DNA of 64,000 bases from Littorina saxatilis (lineage: Eukaryota > Mollusca > Gastropoda > Littorinimorpha > Littorinidae). The stretch covers positions 29,932,024 to 29,996,023 of the forward strand of contig NC_090250.1 in NCBI RefSeq assembly GCF_037325665.1, given 5' to 3'. The number at the start of each line of letters is the position of its first letter. Within the stretch, counting starts at the first letter, position 1. Both the position numbers and the translations under genes were made by a program. This document shows positions 1 through 10,663 of this stretch, piece after piece. Below the pieces are notes generated by a model. It did not search any database and was not told the origin of the DNA. It saw only the letters and a program-made list of their open reading frames with translations.

Positions 1-21
1 AGGCCGAAACTACTGTCAAAA

Positions 22-253
22 CAGCAGCAGACGACCCAGCGAGGGAGTTCAGAGGAGGACCCGTGTCCCTCCTGGCTTCCACAGCGGTGGAAACCGAGGA
101 GGGCACAGGAGAGGCACCGGAAAAGGAAGATTTTAATGCCAACTGCACCCGGTGTTCCCAGGCGGTCACCCATCCAAGTACTAACCGGGCCCGACGTTGC
201 TTAACTTCGGTGGTCGGACGAGAACCGGTGTTTTCAACGTGGTATGGCCGTTG
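22..253 (-). mobile_element. Candidate 5S rRNA-derived SINE (SINE3-like)
   Basis: A roughly 232-bp segment lies between two identical 10-bp direct repeats, ctgtcaaaac at 12-21 and 254-263, which look like target-site duplications. On the minus strand it opens exactly with a 5S rRNA sequence (253 down to 138). About 116 bp of unrelated sequence follows, including an imperfect hairpin around 72-110. A pol III-type 5S head, an unrelated body and flanking duplications is the layout of 5S-derived SINEs. No poly-A tail is seen, so a retroposed 5S chimera is the alternative. Confidence 0.55.
138..253 (-). rRNA. 5S rRNA-like sequence, nearly full length
   Basis: The minus strand matches animal 5S rRNA over about 116 of roughly 119-120 nt. 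It starts at the ggccatacc block near the 5' end, runs through the internal control region (gttagtacttggatgggtga) and reaches the 3' cgggtgcagttggc. Only the first two or so bases are missing. The downstream minus-strand sequence has no run of four T, so a normal pol III terminator is absent. It therefore looks like a retroposed copy or SINE head rather than a unit of a 5S array. Confidence 0.85.
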
Positions 254-263
254 GCTGTCAAAA

Positions 264-1141
264 CCTGAGTCTCTCCAGTAGCCCCTAGATCGGATTCACC
301 AACCCCCAAAGAGGGTTGGGAATCGACCTGCCCCCGGATTCGAGCCAGGGGGGAGAAGGAAACCTTCCCCCCAGGCTTGAAACCGGGAGGAGCTGAAGCC
401 TGAGACTGAGGGCCGGACAACGGCGTCGAAGGGGGGGAAGCCTGTTCCACTGAAGGAGAAGGAGAAAGAAGCTTTTTCTTTCCCCTCGACCTTCCCCGAA
501 CCTTCGACGGCGCAGCCCCGCCCGAAGTCCCAGGCTCAAGCCCAGCCTGTTTGAGCAAGCTCGCATTGAGCTTGCTCAAACAGGCTTTCTCCGCCCTCCC
601 TCGCCGCAAACGCAAAGCGTTTGGGGAGGGAGAGTCGGAGCGCCGAAAGATCCCCTTCTCCGTGCGTAAAACATGACGCTGGGCGCCCGGAGAAGGGTTG
701 CCCCCGGCAGACTCTGGTTCCGTAGAACCAGAGCCCAAAACAGGACGAGACATCCTACCTCGCCCTGTACGTACCCTTAAAGACCGAGAATTAACAAAAT
801 TCAAAGAAAATTTAGGTCAATACTCAAGTGAATGCGGCGAAACGAGAAGCAGACGACCGGTCACCACGAAGTAGGACGGGAGGCACGCCGAGTCCGCCAC
901 ACAAAAACGGAGGCACAAGTTGAAGGAAACACAACGTAGCCTCAAGCCAGAAGTGGAATAACACACAATAATCCAACAGGTGATAGTCCACACAGAAAAG
1001 GAGCCTCTTAGTCCAAAATAATCCGGGAGCGTAGCAGAAACACAGCCGGTCTGACACGCGCGAAAAAAGAAAGAGGACGCGCCACCTACATCCTGTAAGG
1101 GGGAAGCACTCGGACAGTGCTTGGGATCCACGGTGGCGCAT
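264..1141 (-). mobile_element. Fragment of an unassigned retroelement, 5' leader and gag-like start
   Basis: The minus strand holds a GC-rich leader (about 1,141-760) followed by an open frame starting near 756. Its product is rich in Ser, Pro, Gly, Arg and Lys, resembling the low-complexity Gag N-termini of DIRS-like or LTR-kin elements. No RT, integrase or recombinase is present. The 5S-headed insertion interrupts or ends it at 263. The family is not recognised. It looks like an incomplete fossil. Confidence 0.35.
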
Positions 1142-1240
1142 GGTTATGGGAGATAATTGTACCCACTCAGCGTTTTGTCCAATTTTTTCGGCCTATAATA
1201 GATAATGTGCAAGAATAGTACTGTCGAGGTAAGTGTTATA

Positions 1241-1322
1241 TTGACAGAGACACATACACCACGACCCTCGTCTCGATTCCCCCCTCTATGTTAAAACATT
1301 TAGTCAAAACTTGACTAAATGT
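1241..1322 (-). repeat. Terminal piece of a mollusc-type repeat with end hairpin
   Basis: At 1,297-1,322 there is a near-terminal inverted repeat, acatttagtcaa / ttgactaaatgt, with a two-base loop. It is followed on the minus strand by an AT-rich then C/G-tract stretch. The structure suggests the end of a non-autonomous element. No partner end is recognised in the window. Confidence 0.4.
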
Positions 1323-1792
1323 AAAAAGAATGGTTAGCGAATGGAACGTTTAATTTTTGACAGAACAAAACATTCACAAGTACACTAACCCAATGGTCTT
1401 TATAGCGGACAAATGAAAATCTGATCAACAAAGGGAAGTAAGCGCTCTAAATGCATATGTCATGTGTAATAGAGTAAGTGAGAGTTATACGGAACCAGTC
1501 TCCTGGCACCTGAGAGAATAACAAGCATTGAAATGAACAAGCGACTTTCATCATCAAACATACAAACAAACAATTAATATGAGATCAAGAACAATGTTTT
1601 GATAATGTGTTTCGTCCAATCTCTAAGGCAGTGCTGGGGAAGTAATTCATAATTGAGATCTCGTTTTTGTGGAGTTCCTGTGGGAGACAATTTGAGTCAT
1701 TTAACGCTCAGTCCAGTGTTCAAATGTGTCCTCTTCCCTAACCCCCCACCCCCACCCCCAACTGCTCAACCCCCACTCTCTCCCCCTCTCAC

Positions 1793-4700
1793 CTGGGCGT
1801 CATATCCCCCAGTCCCAGCTGGCCGTAGCTGTTGTTGCCGAAGGTGTAAACGTCGCCGTTCTGCAGCAGGACTACAGTATGATGCACGCCACAGGCAATC
1901 TGCGTCACTGGGATGTCGCCTGATCCCACCACAACTTCTGCTGGTGCCAGGGACACAATCTTAGCATAGTCCGCTTCAGACTCGTTGGCCCCCTCTGAAA
2001 TTAAAGTAGTTCACATTATGCACCTGCATAATCTGTAATAATATGTGTAACACTATAATCTGTAATAATATGTATAACACTAACAGGAAACACTGCCAAC
2101 ATTTTGTCTATATAATGCAGGCGCTGATTGTACCAGACGACGTTCTAACTGAAATTAATAGGTTAATGTTTCGCTTCGTGTGGCGCAAAAAAGACTGCAA
2201 CAGAAAAGCATTTGAAAAGGTGAAAAGAACTGTTTTATGTAACGAAGTAAAGCAAGGTGGATTAAATATGATTGATTTGCGTCAGATGCAGTGTTCCTTT
2301 TTGTTAAGCTGGGTTGTGAACCTAACTCTGTCTAATGAAGACCAGAAATGGTCATGGCTCCCAAAAGCACTGTTTTTCCGTTTTGGGAGTCGCTTTGAGT
2401 GTTTTTTTGCGAACATTAATAGCAAACCATTTAAAGGATTGGACAGTATTAAATCGGAATTTTGGTCCGCTGTGTTGAAGGCATGGCTTGATAACAATCA
2501 AGTCGATAATAATGGTAATTCTGTTTCCGGTTTGTTGTGGAACAACAAAGATATAATTTGTCAAGGAAACCCACTCTTTTTTGCGGATTGGATTAAAAGT
2601 GGTATAATGTATGTGAGCGATGTGTGTGAGAATGGACGTTTTTCTACCTATGAAGAAGTGTGTGAAAGAACTGGCTACACTGCAAATAGATTGCTTGAGT
2701 ACAATGTTGTTCGAATAGCTGTACATCTCCTTTTAAGAAATGTCGATATAAACGATGTAAATTGTTCAGTCTGTGACATTCCGACCTTCTGTGGGAAAAA
2801 AGTTAAATCAGTAAAAGAAATTCGAAAGATTCTGGTAGGAAAACAATACAGCCAACCCTGTTCAGAAGGATTTTGGAGAAGAAAATTAGGATTTGAAATT
2901 GACGAAAAGAATTGGAACTTAGCAGCCACTGTCACTAGTGAAGTTCGATTACGTGTATTGCATTGGAAAATATTGCAAAACATTTATCCAACTAATATTT
3001 TATTGTGTAAAATGAAAGTGAAGGCTGATAAAAACTGTACATATTGTAAGGATGAACTTGATGTATTGGAGCATTTTTTCTTTGAGTGCCCAACAGTGCT
3101 CAGGTTTTGGAAATATATTGAAATGTACATTTTAGTAAACATTGGTGAAAGAATTAGGTTGAATGTTACAGATGTGCTTTTTGGTATAAAAAGTAACAGC
3201 AAAAATATGAAGAAGATTAATCACATTATTTTAATCGCAAAGATGTGCGTAAGCATTTTTAAAAAAACCGATTCACGAACACTGGAAATTATTTTTGGAA
3301 ATCATGTTGTTTTGAGATTTCGTTAGTCTGAAGTTTTATTAATTAAAAACAAACTATTGTTTATTTTCTTTGATATAATGTAAAGACAGCCATACATTAT
3401 GATGCGAATATTGTTTAAAAAAAAAAGATCAATATATGATGACATATGATCATTTTGATGCTACACATGTTGACACGTATATTTTTTTCACGTATGACTA
3501 TTTTTAGTCCTTTTGTATAATGTACAAGTTTTTCTGAACCGCATGTAAATGAGAGAGTATGTGTGCAAACAGAAAATACCATGTTTGTTATCTAGTGTTT
3601 TATTAATTGAATAAAAAAAAAAAAAAAAAAAACAGGAAACACAAAGTCATTATCAACATTTAAAAAAAAATGATAGAGATAAGAATGGGAACATTTCTAT
3701 CACAGACTCTGCGTGTCTTCTCCTTCTTCTGCGTTCATGGGCTGAAACTCCCATGTAACACTTGTGGTTTTTGCATGAGTGGGTTTTTACGTGTATGACT
3801 GTTTTTACCCTACCATTTAGGCAGCCATGCGCCGATTCTGGGGGATACTCAGAGGGTCTAAAGTATAACTAGAATATTACTGATTTACTACTGAAAGGAA
3901 AAGAAAGCCAGCAAGGATAAAACATTACAAATTAGCTTATGTTCATTCTAAACCTGTAGAGGCATTACCCAATTCAGACTTTCTTCATTTTTGTTTGTCC
4001 TTGTTTTGCATTTTCTTCTAAATCCACTCGACACAGAACTAAGTAGGTTTAGTCTGCTGTCTTCACTGAAACAGTATCTGCTCATCAGTGGAAGTACGCT
4101 CTATCATCCACCAGGCATAAGTTCTCAGAATGATAGGTAGATAAATATGCAATTACAGACTCTTGTCATACTCTTAATGAGATCATTAGCACCCAGAAAT
4201 CACAACTGCATCACAACTGACAATCTATCATATGCAGTGAACCTGCAGTGTTACCTACACAATTGTTTTATAGCATGTATAATACGCACATGAGCAGTAT
4301 CCATTCCATATGTTTGGTACAAAGAGCAAGATTGATCCATGTCAGATTAGAATGCAAGCTACAAATGTTATTCTTTCATACATTTAAAAATACTTTACAC
4401 AGTTGTTTTATAGCATGTATAATATGCACATGAGCAGTATCGATTCCATATGCTTGGTACAAAGAGCAAGATTGATCCACATCAGATTAGAATGCAAGCT
4501 ATAAATGTTATTCTTTCAAACATTTTAGACACTTCAGGTTAGTCTTTACACATAAAATTTTACACAAAAATTGGAAACTAGAAAGAAGGTCATGCCGTAA
4601 CCTAAAACATCATGCACCTCAGAAGAATAAAATAACAAGAAGAGCAAACGCTCGATCGAGTCACTTTCGCAGTTCTGAATATTATATGAGGCATCAGATG

Positions 4701-7700
4701 GACAGGAAGAAATTGCTATTCACAACACAATGCATACCTGAAGAATTCAAGACATACCTGTGACCTTGAAAAAGGTCAAAGGTCACCAAAGCAGACGTCA
4801 AAGTGTAGAGGTCACTGGGAGTCACGTTCACATAAAATTTGAGCCCGGTCACTTTTATAGTTTCCGAGAAAAGCCCAACGTTAAGTTGTGTGTTGCCGAA
4901 CAGAAAAGGCTAGTTATCTCCCTTGTTTTTCTGATAACGTTCGTAAAAGGCTACAGATGTAAATACTTTGATGTAAAGAATAATCCTACAAAGTTTCAAT
5001 CACATCCGATGAACTTTGTCAAAGATATAAAATGTCTAATTTTTCCTTTGACGCTGACCTGTGACCTTGAAAAAGGTCAAAGGTCAACGAAACCATCGTT
5101 AAAGTGTAGAGGTCATTGGAGGTCACGACTAAACAAAATATGAGCCCGATCGCTTTGATAGTTTCCGAGAAAAGTCCAACGTTAAGGTGGTGTCTACGGA
5201 CGGACGGCCGGCCGGACGGCCGGCCGGCCGGCCGGCCGGCTGGCCGGCCGGACAGACTAACACTGACCGATTACATAGAGTCACTTTTTCTCAAGTGACT
5301 CAAAAATAGTCACACTAACAAACACAAGCCAAGCAACAATAACCCAAGCTACAATAACAACCCAGACTCATTTCAATAACAAAAGTTTGCTAATTCAAAC
5401 AACATTCTGAAAATATGTGAAACTTTCACTGATTAAAAATCAACGCTTAGGTGGCACTTGAACACCTGCCTTTTGCTTTGCTTTTCTTCCTTTTCTTCTT
5501 CTTGTCTTTTGTCTCCCCCATATCCGTGTCATGCGGTGAAAGAAGCACTGTTCAAGGGAAAGCCACAACAGTCCAACATAAAAGCACAACAAAGGATTGA
5601 AAAACAAAGGGCGTTAACTGTGGCTGTTTTGTCTGAAATCTAATTACTTAAGCAACAAACAACCATAAAAACTTTTTTTTATTAAAGATTAGTCAATTTT
5701 ATGCTCCCTTTGTAGATTAATAACAACAGAACTGTACTAACTTGTAACTTTTCTAACACCTCCAAATGTTGCAATTGTATTGCTTTTGGTTTTATTTGTT
5801 ATCATTTAGACTGTGTTCCATGTATATCAGAACTGCTTCGTCCGACTATCCGTGTAATTTTACATCCCCCTCGGTGAAGTAATATAAGCTTTTGCTAGAG
5901 TAGGCCTATATCTCCCTACTTTTCATTCCCCTTATTACTGCATTATGATTTACTTGAATAAAATCTTGTTTAAACGAAAGTGAGAAGTGTTAGTACTCAA
6001 ATACATTACAAAAATCAAAGTGAAAATTAACAAAATAATAATGCACATGCCAACATTAACCTAAGTAGGCTAATGGCTCCCAGCCTGGGCACTCAAATCA
6101 GGTTCTACGATAATATCACCATGCTTCAAAACTCCAGGACAAACAAGAAGGGCAAAGCCCATACGACTCACATGCTTGACCTTTACATGACCTTGACCTT
6201 CAGGGTCAAGGTCAAATAACTAAACCTAGCAATGACATCATACACTAAGAACTGCTTTACACATTTTCCCTACCAAAATACATGTGACCTTGACCCAAGG
6301 TCAAGGTCATCCAAGGTCATGCAACACAAAGCTGTTAATTCAAGACATAGGAAGTACAATGGTGCTTATTGGCTCTTTCTACCATGAGATATGGTCACTT
6401 TTAGTGGTTCACTACCTTATTTTGGTCACATTTCATAAGGGTCAAAGTGACCTTGACCTTGATCATATGTGACCAAATGTGTCTCATGATGAAAGCATAA
6501 CATGTGCCCCACATAATTTTTAAGTTTGAAACAGTTATCTTCCATAGTTCAGGGTCAAGGTCACTTCAAAATATGTATACAATCCAACTTTGAAGAGCTC
6601 CTGTGACCTTGACCTTGAAGCAAGGTAAACCAAACTGGTATCAAAAGATGGGGCTTCCTTTGCCCGATATATATCATATATAGGTGAGGTATTGAATCTC
6701 AAAAACTTCAGAGAAAATGAAAAAAATGTGAAAAATAGCTGTTTTTTCGGCAACATTTATGGCCCCTGCGACCTTGACCTTGAAGCAAGGTCAAGATGCT
6801 ATGTATGTTTTTTGGGGCCTTGTCATCATACACCATCTTGCCAAATTTGGTACTGATAGACTGAATAGTGTCCAAGAAATATCCAACGTTAAAGTTTTCC
6901 GGACGGACGGACGGACGGACGGACGGACGGACGACTCGGGTGAGTACATAGACTCACTTTTGCTTCGCATGTGAGTCAAAAAGGACTGTTACACTTTGTT
7001 AGATAAGGAGGCAGATCTACACAATCGCGCCCCTGACAAAAGCTGAACACATGCAGTTAGCTTCTTTTTTTTTTATATACAAAATGAAGAGTGGGCGGGA
7101 ATCGGGGGTCCTGATCATTTATAGGTTTGTCCTTTTCACATTTTGCAGCAATCCGCAAATTTTCAGAAAAGTGGGAGCACAGGGCCGAGGTGCACGAGAA
7201 AGTTACCAATCAGGTGGGAGGCAGCCGCGGTGTAGTATTGGTTGCCATTGAATCAGGCCCTGCGGTTTGTTTTCACCTGTATGGGTGGCACCCACTTTCG
7301 CTTCGTGTACCTCACCCCTGTTTCCCTCATTCGTAAAGGTCTTCTGCCAGGAGCCTAGCTGTATCATGCAGGTACAGTGGCGCCTGTCAATAACAACCAC
7401 CCAAAGGACCAACCAAAAGTGGTCTTTAGAGACAGGTGGTCGTTAGGAAAAGGTGAATATACAGAGAGAAAAAGCCTTGGGGGTGTTTTGGAAAGGTGGT
7501 TGTTCACAAAAGGTGGTCGCTAGGGCAGGTTTGACTGTAATAAGCTGCAAGGGTCCATCACTCCATGCGCCTCACCTCGTTGTTGCTTCTTGATCAGCTT
7601 CTGCGCCTGTTTCAGTTCGTTCTTCTTGGACTTTCTGCCGTCACTGTTCTTGCCAGCTGGCCGTTCTGCGTCTGCACAAACACGACACCACCAACGTGAA

Positions 7701-10631
7701 ATTTATTTCAGCACTTGGGAAATCATATAAATGAACCAAATTAATCATTCACTCAAATAACTAATCAACTGACCAGCCAAAATAACTAGATAAATAAGCA
7801 AAATTCGTACGTCCGTTCATGTGTGGGTCGAAAGTCTCGAATGACTTTTGCCAGGAAGCCAGCGCACAATGTGGTGTGAGGGGCATGATGGGTAACCAAG
7901 GTCAAGGCCCTGCCATAGCAACGGCAGATGGCGTCTTTTTTACTAGGTTACCACCCTTTTAAGGGCAGGTAATTTTAGTAGGTTTTTGACCTCTAGCATG
8001 TGAGATCATTGTCAATGCATATATGAGAGTTGCGGTAAGAATATGTAATTTAATAACTAGATAAATAAGCAAGTACAATTTGGCACCTTCTAGCTCTGAT
8101 TAATCAAACTAGCCACTGTACATCAATACGGTTTTCCTTACTGAAGTTTTACTTCCTTCCTGTGTGGGGTACACATTTTTTTCCTTATCCCTCCTGCTTG
8201 TTTTTGCAAGGTCTGATACCTTCCTAGCCAATTAGGATCTTTTAGGATCTTTTAAGTGTGCATGTATGCACATTTTGGTGTTCCAATACTGACAAGAATC
8301 TGCACAGAAAGCCACCTCACACATGTTCCCCAACCGAGGCATTCTCGTACAATGGTACCTGGTAGTGGAACAAATCAAAAGTGACCCTTCATTGCAGTTC
8401 TCCTGTCATGACAGGTAAATTTGGTCAAGATAATAGACGAAGGGACAACAAAAGGTGTCCTTTCATGGGAGGGGATGAATATCACAGGTTCAGTCGACCC
8501 CCCATTTTAAGACGCCCTCCCTTTTAAGACCCTATTTCCTTTCTTTCTTTCTTTCTTTATTTGGTGTTTAACGTCGTTTTCAACCATTCAAGGTTATATC
8601 GCGACGGGGAAAGGGGGGAGATGGGATAGGGGAAAAGGGGGAGATGGGATAGAGCCACTTGTTAATTGTTTCTTGTTCACAAAAGCACTAATCAAAATAT
8701 TGCTCCAGGGGCTTGCAACGTAGTACAATATATGAGCTCACTGGGAGAATGCAAGTTTCCAGTACAAAGGACTTAACATTTCTTACATACTGCTTGACTA
8801 AAATCTTTACAAACATTGACTATATTCTATACAAGAAACACTTAACAAGGGTAAAAGGAGAAACAGAATCCGTTAGTCGCCTCTTACGACATGCTGGGGA
8901 GCATCGGGTAAATTCTTCCCCCTAACCCGCGGGGGGAACGACAGAAGGTGTCCTTTCATGGGAGGGTCCTAACATTGCAGGTACCACTGTATTTCCACTC
9001 ACTAAGAAAGCCATCGAGCAGCAGGGGGTTCTTGCCCTTGCCAATGACGTCCAGCAGCCCTCGCTCGTCCAGTTCTTCCAGACCCAGCTTCTCCCCGCTG
9101 CACACCCGACACACACCACACTCGCTGCAGCCTGAGTCGCCTGCACCACACCCACACGGCCTGCAAGACACCACACTTTAATGTCTACTTCACAAAGTGT
9201 GCATGTAGAAACAAGAGCAAGAGCATCAGAGCAAGAGCACAAGACTTTATTTTGCCATACAGTATAACAGCCTATGATATTTGTCCTGGTGTGCGTAACA
9301 TTCGTACACGCTGAAGAAAATGAAGAAGACTATGGAAATAAATGCCTATCTCAAAGCTTTTGGTGCTGTATCAGTATCACTATCGTTTTTGATATTGCCT
9401 TAATCATCATCATTACCATCACCCCTACCACCACGACCATCATCATCATCGTCAAAAAAACAATGCAAAACATTACACCAAAAACAATTACACCCAAAAG
9501 AAATATCTGCACACATGCAGAGCTTTGGTGTCCATTTCACAGAACGCAGTGATTAAATACTGTACAAAAGCATATCCACACAAAAACAACAAGAAGAGCA
9601 AACGCTCGATCGAGTCACTTTCGCAGTTCTGAATATTATATGAGGCATCAGATGGACAGGAAGAAATTGCTATTCACAACACAATACAGATGTAAATAAT
9701 TTGATGTAAAGAATAATCCTATAAAGTTTGAATCAAATCCGATGAATAGTTTCAGAGATATGATATTTCAATTTTTTTCCTTCAAGACATACCTGTGACC
9801 TTGAAAAAGGTCAAAGGTCACCAAAGCAGACGTCAAAGTGTAGAGGTCACTGGGAGTCACGTTCACATAAAATTTGAGCCCGGTCACTTTTATAGTTTCC
9901 GAGAAAAGCCCAACGTTAAGTTGTGTGTTGCCGAACAGAAAAGGCTAGTTATCTCCCTTGTTTTTCTGATAACGTTCGTAAAAGGCTACAGATGTAAATA
10001 CTTTGATGTAAAGAATAATCCTACAAAGTTTCAATCACATCCGATGAACTTTGTCAAAGATATAAAATGTCTAATTTTTCCTTTGACGCTGACCTGTGAC
10101 CTTGAAAAAGGTCAAAGGTCAACGAAACCATCGTTAAAGTGTAGAGGTCATTGGAGGTCACGACTAAACAAAATATGAGCCCGATCGCTTTGATAGTTTC
10201 CGAGAAAAGTCCAACGTTAAGGTGGTGTCTACGGACGGCCGGCCGGACAGACTAACACTGACCGATTACATAGAGTCACTTTTTCTCAAGTGACTCAAAA
10301 AGGAAAATAAATTGTTGAGGTATACAGTCTAGCTTTAAAATCAAACGATTAAACTTATCAGCAGTAGCCTACACCCTAAAGCCTACACCCTTTTCAGAAG
10401 AGGAACATCAAGCAACTCACATGCCAGGGTTGCGGTCAGCTCTAGCACTGTTGACACAGCTGACCCCATAGCCAGTGCACTCGCGACACAGCGCGCACAC
10501 CATGCAGCTGTTGTGGTACCACTTGTGTTTACCTGCAAGCAAAAAGTCACACCTTATTCTACACAGTCTATGCCCAAATCTTGAAATGTGCCATCTGTTA
10601 TGACACCCCCCCCCCCACCCAACCCCCATAC

Positions 10632-10663
<32 letters not shown>

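Noticed and set aside
4760-5143. 127-codon open frame, repeated identically at 9,795-10,178
   Set aside because: It recurs only because the non-autonomous element is repeated. The sequence is a string of gaccttga-type motifs with no protein family likeness.
8713-8925. 70-codon open frame found three times (also about 59,276-59,488 and 63,285-63,509)
   Set aside because: It falls wholly inside the three SINE copies and has no independent coding evidence.
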